NCBI GenBank assembly: GCA_029718625.1
Contig: CM056380.1
Coordinates: 110,986,302 to 111,050,301, forward strand
Direction of reading: 5' to 3'
Source: Synaphobranchus kaupii
Taxonomy: Eukaryota; Chordata; Actinopteri; Anguilliformes; Synaphobranchidae
DNA length: 64,000 bases
Under the pieces are notes generated by a model. The model was not told the origin of the DNA. It ran no database searches and saw nothing but the letters and a program-made list of their open reading frames with translations. Both the position numbers and the translations under genes were made by a program. Shown here piece by piece: positions 11,733 through 21,852 of the stretch (position 1 is the stretch's first letter; each line of letters starts with the position of its first letter).

Positions 11733-12164
11733 GTTGGCTTGAAAAAGCCAATGTTGAAATACGTTAGCTCGCACGAATTATAACAGAATTTATTAACAGA
11801 AAACAAACTATTAGTTTGGGTTGAACTGAATTGATGTCGCTAATGTTATTCGCCTTGCTAGAGATTTCGTCCGTTAGAAGCTTTGCAAGAGAGACGGTCT
11901 GTATCTGTGCCAGCTGCAAGCGTTTTATTCAAATTCTGAACCTTCCATCAATTTATAATCAGTGGGAATTGTTTTTATATGAAATTTGTAAATATTTGAA
12001 CTATTGACACAAAAAAGCACAAGCGGCACAATATTATACTGAGTGAAGCTACTAGGTCAAAAGCCAAAGCTGTAGGAGGAGCAGCCTACATAAAATTGAT
12101 GGGAAATAAGAATAATAAGAAGAAATGATAAGGAGAAACAGCAAGTAGGCTTTTTCAAGCCAAC
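11733..12164. mobile_element. Possible MITE bounded by a 17-bp inverted pair
   Basis: gttggcttgaaaaagcc at 11733 has its exact reverse complement ending at 12164. The interior is AT-rich and non-coding. No target duplication was established, so this may be coincidental internal structure of a larger repeat. Confidence 0.35.
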
Positions 12165-12782
12165 CTAAGTAAAATGCCTTTACTGGGACTTTAAATTAGA
12201 TATGCACAATAAGTGTTCGTTTTAGGGTAAATTACTGATAATGTCCTTCAGAGGCAGTGTTAAGTGTCTGTAGTCAGCTGTTTCCTCTTTGTTTAGTACA
12301 GTGATTTTCTCTGTCTGATAGATTTGCCATGTGACCATTAATCTTGATCAGCCGGCTAATGGGGGCCGACGACCGCAGAGCTTCACAACGAGTGTGAGGC
12401 AGTGAGCGATCGCTATTTTGCAAGTGGCCTTTATAAAAAGGAAATGCTAGCTGGAGCCAGGCCAGAGAGCTCCATTTCAATGGCAGCAGTTGAACGTACA
12501 CCTTATCCGCTTGCATCTAATAACTTTAATCCCAGAGAACTCTTTCGAACCCGTATACGGATGTCTCTATTTCTCTCTCTAAATACACTCTGGGTTCGAT
12601 CCATGCTCTTGTTTTTCATCTCTCAAGCATCCAGATGGTTTTCACCCAAACTGCCTGCATCGATTCTCGCCATGTCAGATTGAGAGGGTTTTAAATCCAG
12701 GCCTTGCACCTTGATTGTTAGTTTTGCTGTTTGAATATGTAACCTATCATTTTTATTACCCTCACAGTCTCACTGCCCCGAA

Positions 12783-12804
12783 CCCCCCCCCCCCCCCCCC
12801 CCCC
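12783..12804. repeat. Poly-C run (22 C)
   Basis: An uninterrupted run of 22 cytosines in WDR11 intron 5. Its length may be inexact given the C/G run errors suspected elsewhere. Confidence 0.9.
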
Positions 12805-13727
12805 GCCTTCCCTGCCGGCAATCTTCTATAACTGCCCTCCAACGTGATAAATACGCGTGATTGATTTTCTCGCTCGCTCTCGGGATTGACTCTAATTCCA
12901 AAGGCGACGCGCGGTTCCCCCAACCCCATTAGCAACCTAGTACGGCTCTTTATCGCCCCAGTCAAAAAGCACGAACGGCAGGGATAAAATAAGGAGAGGT
13001 CGTGCCGCAGTATCGGGTTTCTCTCTTGCGCGTCCGACTGGCAAACGACGTGGTTCGGCTTCATTACCGGGAACGTTACCGGGGGGAACAGTGAGATTTG
13101 AACCCTGTGTCTGCTTTTTTTTTTTTTAAAGCGCGTAAATTAGATTGTGAGTAATATGTGAGCGGTGCTGGGCCGGGGTGTGGAGGGGTTCTGAGTACCA
13201 CTGTGTTTGCGTGGCGTGGCTTTCCATTGGACGCCTCCGTTTTAATGATGCCAAACGGACGCGCGAGAGGAGGAAACTGGCTTTCTGCCTCAGTGTTTTC
13301 AGAGCGTCAGTTCTGTTAGAGAGAGGATCTGTCCCACAGCGGGGACTCTCGCACGCCCGTGGCATGGATAACTGTCACTACGGCTACCTGGGGGGGGCCC
13401 GTTGAAGCTCGCCGGCTCGGCGCTTTTCCTGCCGTGCGGTACCCGCCCCGCCGTTCGCTGAAGAATGTGAAATTGGGTTTTTCGATAATGTGCAGCCTGC
13501 CACTGCGTTGTGCGCTCTGAGGGCTCCGACTCCAGTCTTGGCCTGAATTTAGAATTCTTGGCTGGAATCTTTGCTGAATCACCAACACAGTGCAGTGTGG
13601 GTTCTCTCAAATTCAAATTCACAATGTTTTATTGGCTGCAGATTCATGTGTAAATATAACCATGGATGAGTAATCGGTACACTAGCAGTGGTACTAACAA
13701 CATATAGCTACAACGGTGATATTAGGC

Positions 13728-13759
<32 letters not shown>

Positions 13760-13970
13760 ATTTAAGAAAATTATTTTAAAATGTTTTTTATTAATGTACG
13801 ACCCCCTTCATCTTCAACTTTATTTTTCCTTCACTACTTCCCACCATTACTTTTCATTCTTCCATTCTCTTCTTCTGAGAGGGGAGCTGCCCTGGTAAAT
13901 TGCTGGTTTGGGGCCTCTGAGCCTGCAGTGCAGCTGGTGTTATGTTTTCCGCTGTGTCCCTTGTGTCCAG

Positions 13971-14136
13971 TGCCGAGGTGGTGACCCTCAACGACTGCCT
14001 GCAGTTGTCCTACCTGCCGTCCAAGCGCAACCACATGCTGCTGCTGTACCCGCGAGAGATCCTCATCCTGGACCTGGAGCTCAGCCAGACTGTGGGCGTG
14101 GTCGCCATCGAGCGCTCCGGCGTCCCCTTCATCCAG
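13971..14136 (+). CDS. wdr11: WDR11 exon 6, the last one visible
   Basis: Acceptor gtccag, donor gtcagg. The exon encodes SAEVVTLNDCLQLSYLPSKR, then NHMLLLYPREILILDLELSQ and TVGVVAIERSGVPFIQ, matching WDR11 with no disruption and ending in phase 0. The expected next exon (in human beginning VIPCFQRDGLF) was not found in the 5 kb downstream or later in the window. It may lie in the N gap, outside the window, or beyond a mis-join. Confidence 0.92.
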
Positions 14137-15443
14137 GTCAGGCACGCCCTCCTCCCCCTCCGCCCACAGTGATGCAGCAGTAACCCGGACAGTGTACCTG
14201 TCCCCAACCCTGCGTGCGTGTGTGTGTGTGCGTGTGTGCGTGTGTGTGGGGGTGGGGGGGGGGGGTGTTTAAACAACACACTTGGGGGGTGGTTCTAAAT
14301 TTGTTGCATTTCAATTTAAATGGGACGGATGGCCCTATCATCACCTAAGAGTGCATATGAAGGAAAAGCTTCATATGATGGGTATTAGGGCAACTCAAAT
14401 GTGCTGTGGCTGTGAGAATACAACAATAATAAGGTGTTGGGTTTACTGAATCTTTAAAAAAAGATGTATATTCTACAAAATAAAGAAACATGCAAAATAT
14501 TAATACGCAATATTTATGTTTTATGTAACAACAAAGAAAAAGTCAAGAAAGCTTTCCTTTAACAAGAACAGGAACACCGCTGGTCACATTTTGACAGTGA
14601 AAGCTCTCATTGATGTTTGCTGAGAATGTGATGCGGTCGGGCTGGAGCTGATAGCGCCTCTGCTACACGGATCATCACTCTGTCACTGTCAAGTGTTTAT
14701 ATCTTACATGGTTTGGCATCGTTCCAGGGCTGCTGGAGTATGTTAGCTTAGTATCTTACAAAGTTTACATCTAACTACAAAGGCAGTAATCCTGTCTGTG
14801 TGTCTGCTGTGTGTCTGTGCTGCTGTATTTCGATTTAGGGACAACCCGGCACTGTATGAAGTTGAAATTCGCTAGGTGTATTGCTCAGGACCCAAGGAAG
14901 TGCAGTGTCGAGTGTGAAGTTGATTGGATGAGCGGTTCTCGGGAAAGCTGCAAACAGCAATACCGGGGGGCCAAGAAATCGGCCCGTTCCGAACGGGCAC
15001 TGCATTAGTTTAGCTTAATTTACTGAAATGTGCTCAAACTGAGACCAAATGGCTCTTTTTCTTTTCCGTTCTTTGTGAAGCATTTAGAGGAATGTCAGTT
15101 TGATTTTCGCTATGCGTGCAAGCAGATGCCCATGTTATCACTTCAGAGCTGATCAAGGAACGTTATTACAGTATTTCCCATGTCCATATCACAGCCTCAC
15201 TCAATTGTCAAAACCGTCACTAGCTCAGCACTAATACTTTTAAACACAAGCATACGACAATCACAGTAAGACTAGGACACTGTAAAAGGAAATGGTGATG
15301 CATTATTTTAATAACTGGTGATAAAAAAAAAAATGTGATTAATCATGTAGAGATTAAACACTTTTTTTATTTTTTTTTATTTAGCAATTAAACACCCCTA
15401 GTGTGTGTGTGTTTGTGAATGTGTGAAAAAGAGAGGGGGTGTG

Positions 15444-15445
<2 letters not shown>
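14137..15445. other. Region after WDR11 exon 6
   Basis: Includes a short GT repeat followed by a G run (about 14214-14265). Otherwise it is unremarkable AT-rich sequence with no recognised exon. Confidence 0.4.

Positions 15446-15512
<67 letters not shown>
15446..15512. repeat. (GT)n microsatellite
   Basis: About 67 bp of TG dinucleotides with one interruption (gg near 15479). Confidence 0.95.
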
Positions 15513-15517
<5 letters not shown>

Positions 15518-15629
15518 CTGTATTCAGTCCCTTTACCTCCACCATCAGTCATGTAGCTCAGGGCTCTGGCAGGCACTCCATCTCATTTCTAGGGCCCACC
15601 AGTTTCTCAACTTGTTTTCCTCATGAACT

Positions 15630-15800
15630 TCAGTTAGACGGTTAGACTATTGCAACAAACTGCTGTCTGGCTGCTCAAGTACTGCACTCAATAATCAACT
15701 CATCCAGAATTATGCAGCTAGAATCCTGACTCTTAAGCTTGAGTTTAACGTCCTCTTACTGGCCTACAGAGTAGGGCCAGCAGTTTCTCCACTTGTTTTC
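15630..15800 (+). pseudogene. Decayed L2-like LINE C-terminal fragment
   Basis: Translation gives RLDYCNKLLSGCSS, LIQNYAARILTL and FNVLLLAYRV. These match in order the C-terminal block of the LINE at 33.5-33.7 kb ([37 protein letters not shown]). Frames shift within it. A related stretch appears to repeat at 15,590-15,620 and 15,780-15,810. Confidence 0.65.
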
Positions 15801-16697
15801 TCGCATGAACTTCAGTCCTCCGCCAGCAAGAGGTCGATAGCCCTTTTTGTCAAGCCTTATCCAGATTTCATCGCCCCAATAATCTACGTTGAAAAAGTAA
15901 TTGGCCCTAATTAAGCATATGATTGACAGTGATGTTTACCAGGAACACTCACATGTTAGATTCAGTCCCGCACCTATACGGCAGTTAAACAAACAAAGAA
16001 ATAGTATTAATAATGAATTAATAATTAAATGGTTTGCAGCAGAACTATATTTAAAAAAATAAATTAAATAAAAGTGATGGATGTCACGTCCAAATTTCAA
16101 ATGAAAATTCAAGGTTCTGAATCACTCCCGTGATTAAATTTGAACATGGTCAGTTGTTTAGCAGTTTCTGTTTTCATTGATTGATGATGCTTTGTAAAAA
16201 CTTGTGAAGAGATGCATCTTTTGCATAGACAGAGTTGGTTACAGCAGACAAGTGTTGTTTTCCCTTTCCTGTGAATTTGGAAATATTTACTCAGCTGTAT
16301 CCTAGAATTCGCCCAGTGACATTGCAGTGCCGTTTTCATGTGCTAAAAATTGGTATGTTTTTTAGTCCAAACCTGGAATTGAGTCTAGTGGGAGAGTTTT
16401 TATGTCGAGTCTGCACACTTGCTTGCGATCAAAAATCCTGACAATCTTAAGAAATACGTGAGCTGGTTGACATAAACTTGTCTTATTTTTGAGATAACCA
16501 GGGTTATGATATGTTGTGAGTTTCTCTGCAACTTCAGTGAATGTTTTGACGCATTGGTGCTTTTTTGTTTTGCCTGTGCTGTGGATCTGCTGAGCCAGTG
16601 CCTGACCTTCATTTGTAAGCTGTCCAATTTTATTTTAGGTTTCGTGGATTCTGACTTTCGAACCCACCAGATCATTGCGACCAGTCTCTTGCCATTT

Positions 16698-17297
16698 TCA
16701 GATTAACGAGAGGTTTTGACATACTTTGAATGGTACTCTGCAGCTGCATACCCAACTGCCCCATCTAGTTTTACATGGTTCAGGCGGGATTTTTATTGGC
16801 AGGGAAAAACCCTTGCTCTGCAATTGCGCCCTTAATATGCTCCGTGTAGAGCATTTTCCAGCTTGGACAATGTTTAAAATGTTTGAAAACGTTCTTGACA
16901 GTGGCCACGAGTCTGTAAACTTGAGGAAAATTACTTGCCCGAATACTACTCGCCAGTGCCACAATGTGGCGTTGCAAGTGAAGCGCTCTGAATCTGCCAA
17001 CAAGCTTTTAAGGACGTCTTTATATGCTTTTAACATATAACTCGCATTGTCGGAGACAAATGCAGTCACATTTTTTAAATCATACTTATAATCCTCTAAG
17101 CATTTCATTGTGCCATCCCCCACTGAGGAATAATTCACAGCAGTTAAATGCAATGTATCAGCAACGGCAGCTTTCAAATCATTTGTGATGGATTTTCCTT
17201 GAAAAACAAATAAAATATGTAAAACATAATTGTCTCTCCCATCTGTTGATTCGTCCGTGAGAGATATGCTGTCAGTTGTATCGACCCGTTCTTTCAT
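16698..17297 (-). pseudogene. hAT-like transposase fragment
   Basis: The minus-strand open frame shows features of hAT-type transposase cores: LTDESTDGRDNYVLHILFVF (the D-x-S/T-D catalytic-core start), FVSDNASYMLKAY, CNATLWHWR and PPEPCKTRWGSWV. It lacks a proper start and runs toward the N gap at 17335, where its upstream part would lie. Downstream (16400-16690) the coding signal decays. Probably a dead transposon copy. Family assignment is by motif only. Confidence 0.55.
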
Positions 17298-17334
17298 TTT
17301 GATTTTTATGGAAAGCAGTAGTCTGTAGCAAATG

Positions 17335-17834
17335 NNNNNNNNNNNNNNNNNNNNNNNNNNNNNNNNNNNNNNNNNNNNNNNNNNNNNNNNNNNNNNNNNN
17401 NNNNNNNNNNNNNNNNNNNNNNNNNNNNNNNNNNNNNNNNNNNNNNNNNNNNNNNNNNNNNNNNNNNNNNNNNNNNNNNNNNNNNNNNNNNNNNNNNNNN
17501 NNNNNNNNNNNNNNNNNNNNNNNNNNNNNNNNNNNNNNNNNNNNNNNNNNNNNNNNNNNNNNNNNNNNNNNNNNNNNNNNNNNNNNNNNNNNNNNNNNNN
17601 NNNNNNNNNNNNNNNNNNNNNNNNNNNNNNNNNNNNNNNNNNNNNNNNNNNNNNNNNNNNNNNNNNNNNNNNNNNNNNNNNNNNNNNNNNNNNNNNNNNN
17701 NNNNNNNNNNNNNNNNNNNNNNNNNNNNNNNNNNNNNNNNNNNNNNNNNNNNNNNNNNNNNNNNNNNNNNNNNNNNNNNNNNNNNNNNNNNNNNNNNNNN
17801 NNNNNNNNNNNNNNNNNNNNNNNNNNNNNNNNNN
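17335..17834. other. Assembly gap (500 N)
   Basis: Exactly 500 N, a conventional placeholder, so the true distance is unknown. It lies between the last WDR11 exon and the first ALOX5 exon. Confidence 0.99.
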
Positions 17835-17998
17835 AAAATCTTTCGTTTAAATTAACAATGATCAGACCAGTGGTAATTGGCATTCCATTCGAATATTTGA
17901 TTTTCTAATTATCTTTGGCTTCAGAACTGAGTTTGTTCTCCTACTATCAAACGCTGTATTCATAACTGGTATTAGATATTAGATTTTTGAAAACCATT

Positions 17999-19065
17999 CA
18001 GTGTTTCCCACAGTATTTTCTGAAACTGTGGTGGGTGGACCCCAAACTGTCTAGGGGGGTCCGGGGGCATGCTCCCCCGGAATAAAATGTCAATTTCATC
18101 AGCTAAATGTATCAATTTGGTGCTTTGAGATTATAATCTAAACTTTTTTGGCTAGACAGCTAGCTAACAGCAGACCACCAGAAATGTGGTCTGATGAAAA
18201 ATATTTTAAAAAGTTTGTCAGTTAGCAATACAGAAACCATCCCAATGCATTTTTACCTGGTCTAGCCCAAAGCTTAGCCTTTAAGTGGGATTGAAAACTA
18301 CAATAAAAACAAGTTGAATACTTGTTTATTGACAAGAAAACCTCTGAATCTGATTGGCTTGCTATTAAATCTTTGCTACCTCTGTTGATTCTTCCTCTTC
18401 GTCTTCTCTCAGTCTTTTCTTAGTAAAGTAATTTTAAAAAAAAGTACATCCTGTTATATGACATAGAAGCCAAATGAGCCGGGTGATGCCTGACAGAGAT
18501 TGTTAAAAAAAACAGAGCCTGCACTGAAGGGAAACGGGGGAACACAGCAGGTTGCATTTTGAAAGATTGCGTTACATCGTGCTGATATCTTCCTTGAATA
18601 ACGTCTGTATTATCTTCAATGAGATACAATATACATGAACTAGGGTATATTATTTTGTTTTTATTTTCAGGTTAGCTAGAGAGATAGCATTAGTTGTATC
18701 TTATAACCTTGTTACGTTAGCTTATGATAAATGTAACACAGTTGAGAGCTTGGCTAGCTTAATGCTGAAACAATATGTATCCATTATAGTGTACCACAGA
18801 GGGTTTAACTTTCACAAACAACTTTCACGAACATAACCACGTCAATCTCCTAAGAATTATGCGGAGGGTTTTGTGTGTAAGCAGGGGCATTGACCAGGGT
18901 GAAGAGAGGCTCTTTTTGAAGCGATGGGGCTACGCTGCGCACATAAGGCCTACAATTTCAAATGTAGTTTTTTTTTTTTTTTTTTTTTTTTATCAATTTG
19001 AAACTGTGGTGGATGAAATTAAACTGGCGGGCCACCACATTTTAATACATTAATGGGAAACACTG
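17999..19065. mobile_element. Non-autonomous hAT-like element (CAGTGTTTCCCA ends)
   Basis: Left end cagtgtttccca, right end tgggaaacactg, exact inverted repeats of the type common in fish hAT elements. ccatt flanks both sides (17994-17998 and 19066-19070). Next to the termini, gaaactgtggtggg... on the left and gaaactgtggtggatg... on the right are direct-repeat remnants. The interior is AT-rich with a 24-T run (18968-18991). No transposase. Confidence 0.75.
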
Positions 19066-19152
19066 CCATTGTTGCGCTCAGTAACATAGCTATTCTAAAT
19101 AAACCGCAGGTCCGTAAATGAATCGAAAAAAAACATTGTCTGTTCTTACTAC

Positions 19153-19275
19153 ACTGTGGCCTTTGATAGTCAGTGTGTGTTCATATTACACAATGGCTAC
19201 ACTATGGCCTTTGATAGTCCCTGTGAGTTCTTACTCACTATGGCTTTGATAGTCAGTGTGAGTTCTTACTGTGGG
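19153..19275. repeat. Three-copy tandem repeat before the ALOX5 exon
   Basis: The unit tggcctttgatagtcagtgt followed by gagttcttac occurs three times with drift, about 40-50 bp apart, ending 24 bp before the exon at 19299. Confidence 0.7.
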
Positions 19276-19298
19276 TTTGTTTAATGATACCTTTGCAG

Positions 19299-19421
19299 CT
19301 TTGTGGAGGACATTGTGAACATCTACAAGAGTGACAAGGTGGTTCAGGGGGACGATGAAATCCAGGCCTTTGTCAGGGATGTGTGCAGCTTTGGGATGCT
19401 GGACCTGGATCACTGTGCTGG
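19299..19421 (+). CDS. alox5: ALOX5 internal exon (partial gene)
   Basis: Acceptor ctttgcag. The exon reads FVEDIVNIYKSDKVVQGDDE, then IQAFVRDVCSFGMLDLDHCAG, matching the alpha-helical catalytic domain of arachidonate 5-lipoxygenase just before its third iron-ligand segment. ALOX5 is a non-haem iron dioxygenase that starts leukotriene synthesis from arachidonate (family knowledge). The GGG at 19420-19422 has one G more than is needed to join the next exon in frame, a third single-base surplus like those in WDR11. The neighbouring upstream exons are absent. Confidence 0.85.
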
Positions 19422-20161
19422 GTAAACAAATTTACATACATAATATAAGAAATTTAAACTGAAAATGTTCAATTTACACAAATTAAGTGTTACCAACTTT
19501 ACCTTTCAAATACTTTTTTTAAATTGGCTTTTTCCAGTAAGCTTAAAGTTCCAATTAGATGCTAGATAAATGACATAGGAAAAAAAACTATTAAAAAGGA
19601 AAAGACAATAAAAATAAAATAAAATAAAAAAAGATAAACTCATTTGTTTTCAAGAGAAGGTTTCTAAATTAACCTGTCAGTGGAGAACATGATACCGTTA
19701 TGTGGGGAAGGCACATCTGGACTAAAGAAAAGAAGATGTTTGAGTGTTTTTCTCCCCACTGGGGAGTTTTTACCTTGTTTGCTTTTGCTAGGTTCAGGCC
19801 TGGTTTTTGCGCAATTTTCCTTATGTTTCTCTGTACAGCATCTTTGAGACATTTCTCCAAAAACCTTAAAATACATTTTAATTGAATGTGGAGAGCCTTG
19901 TTACAGCAGAGTGGTGACACCGATGTCAAAACATCCTGTGTGTTGCCCAATGAAGCTCAGGGCCTTTTGACTGCACTGCCTGTAATAATTACTCTGAAGA
20001 AAGGAGCCTTAGACTATCTACAGTACTGTCGTCAAAGATTGACATTGTAAATTTTGTCCACAAATACATCCTCTCACGCTCTGTAAAATGTTGTGATTTA
20101 TGATCCATACGCCTGCATTTGATGTCATTTCTCATGTCTACACCCATCCATCCATCGACAG

Positions 20162-20262
20162 GGTTTCCCAAATCTCTGAAGAATCGCGAGCAGCTGACAG
20201 AGTATCTGACCGTCATCATTTTCACCGCCTCTGCACAGCATGCTGCCGTCAACTTTGGCCAG
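20162..20262 (+). CDS. alox5: ALOX5 exon carrying the iron-ligand His and Asn
   Basis: After the acceptor cgacag the exon encodes [20 protein letters not shown], then [14 protein letters not shown], ending before gtagga. The HAAVN segment corresponds to ALOX5 iron-binding His550 and Asn554 (human numbering from family knowledge). The 101-bp size and both junctions fit an ALOX5-type exon. The final exon (YDWCSWIPN... to the C-terminal Ile ligand) was not found anywhere downstream. It is closer to ALOX5 than to ALOX12/15 types ([14 protein letters not shown]). Confidence 0.9.
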
Positions 20263-20990
20263 GTAGGAGGCGCCCACCGCCGTGTCAACGGATTTTGATG
20301 CACTGAAAATCATATTATTTTGGCTCAGACAGCCAGCGTAATATTCATCTTCTCTAGTAGTAGTAGGAGTATATAATAATAATAATAATACACTTATTCT
20401 CGAAACCCAAATAAAAAAAAAAAAAAAGGCACGTGTTGGGGCAGGTTGGTTAAAATAAAATAAATTTTTTTCATTTTTTTCAATTTTTTTTGCAGGGAAA
20501 CTGGGGCTAGGTGTAGACAAGTCTAAACATATGTGTTTTCAGTTAGTGTTTGAAGATTGGAGGGAATCCAGGAGTCTGAGATGAGGGGGGGAGAGTGTTC
20601 CAGAGCCTGGGTGCATTGAGCCGAGTGAATCTTCTAGTGATGGCAGGTCACAAGTAATGTCACCTGCCATCAATAAAATAAAAAATAAAAAACTTATATA
20701 AATTTATAAAAAATGTATTTAAAAAAATTAATTAATTATTTTAATTGTTTAAATAATGAACCTCAACCCTCTTACTGTTTTCCAAACCCTAACCATAACC
20801 TTTGAAAAAAAAATGTATACAAAATTATTCATTTAAAAAATGAAAAAAAAACTTTAAATTGAAAAAATGAAAATACTTTAGAAAAATGTAAAAAATACGT
20901 AAGTAAAATACAATTTTAAAACAAAATGATTAAAAACAGAAAAATTCTGAAAAAAATATCCTAACCCTGATCATGGAAATAAAGGGAATA
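20263..20990. other. AT-rich region after the last ALOX5 exon seen
   Basis: Holds an AAT run (about 20370-20390), an A run, and a segment at 20490-20640 (vttccagagcctgggtgcatt-like) resembling a dispersed fish repeat. No exon was recognised. Confidence 0.4.
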
Positions 20991-20996
20991 AAAGCA

Positions 20997-21795
20997 TATG
21001 GAAGTAAATCTGTGCCATCGGATTTTGAATTTGAATTTTTAGCACTGAATTATTTTTACATCGAATTTCTAACACTGAAAATTTTTTTGCATCGAAATCA
21101 GACTGAATTTTAAAAGCCATCAAATTTCTAGCACTGAATTTTTTTTTGCCTCAGATTTTTTTTTTCAATGTTTAAAAAAATTCGGTGTAAAAAAATTCGC
21201 CCTCTCAAAATATTCAGAGTAAAAAATTCGCCTTCTCAAAATATTCAGTGCTAAAAATTCGCCCTCAAAATATTCAGTGTAAAAGTCAACATCCGGGTAA
21301 CCAAGAAGAAGCAATCGATCCCTGCATCAAATCATCCAACATCCAGCCAATCAAGTTACGCTCCATTGGTCATGTGACGCCGAAACAGGAAGGCGGTGAA
21401 GCTCTGGTCAGAGGTCAGAGCATGGCTCGTTAGCAGCTGCTCAGCTATGTCGGTAACAACAAACAGAAATGATGGCGCTTCGGTGAGTGTATTTATTCTT
21501 TATTTACTATTTGTGTTCGTAAAATTCAGTAATAGATATTACCGGACACGTTGCACATTAACAGAATTTATTGAACAATATCTACACGGAACTTTTAATG
21601 AGGTGGCGTTCGTTAAAAGTGTGTTAGCAATTAGCTAACGTTATGTTAGCATGGTTTATGATGTGGCTGACAAGAAATATCTGACTGACCGAGGAGCCGC
21701 ACTTCTGCGCACCACAGGGCGAATAGACATGTTGCTACATGCGGACAAAACATGTCTATCCGTCCTGTGGTGCGCTGTGGCCGATGCGCGGAGGT
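20997..21795 (+). repeat. Left terminal inverted repeat
   Basis: About 800 bp, near-identical to the reverse complement of 26623-27427. The right copy carries about 30 extra bp after ctgactgac. The outer 150 bp has several ttctaRcactgaa-type subterminal motifs. About 21185-21290 holds three ~31-bp tandem units (aattcgccctctcaaaatat plus spacer). The inner part includes exon 1 of the internal gene and the hairpin at 21707-21775. Confidence 0.85.
21707..21775. repeat. TIR-internal hairpin
   Basis: A 27-nt arm starting gcgcaccacagg is complementary to the arm ending cctgtggtgcgc with about two mismatches and a 15-nt loop. The same hairpin recurs in the right TIR (about 26640-26710). Confidence 0.8.
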
Positions 21796-21811
21796 GTGGC
21801 TCCTCGGTGCC

Positions 21812-21852
21812 GAGGACCACATCCTATCATAATATGATAGGATGTGGTCCTC
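21812..21852. repeat. Perfect palindrome just inside the left TIR
   Basis: Two 19-bp arms, gaggaccacatcctatcat and its exact complement, around a 3-bp centre. It sits 16 bp inside the point where left/right TIR similarity ends. Confidence 0.85.

Larger units (their letters stand above)
10958..13970. other. WDR11 intron 5
   Basis: A 3-kb intron. It contains a partial tandem duplication of gtacccagtgcgcatgctc near 11380-11440, a 17-bp inverted pair (11733-11749 and 12148-12164) that may bound a ~430-bp MITE, a 22-base C run at 12783-12804, and an AAT microsatellite at 13731-13757. No coding exon was recognised. Confidence 0.5.

Noticed and set aside
12274..13622. Overlapping ~80-107-residue frames on both strands in 12.3-13.6 kb
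   Set aside because: They lie in WDR11 intron 5 in GC-richer sequence, show no recognisable domain, and the flanking WDR11 exons splice in phase across them.
17272..17883. Open frames spanning the first N gap (and likewise 41825-42588 at the second)
   Set aside because: They are mostly N. No claim can be made about their content.
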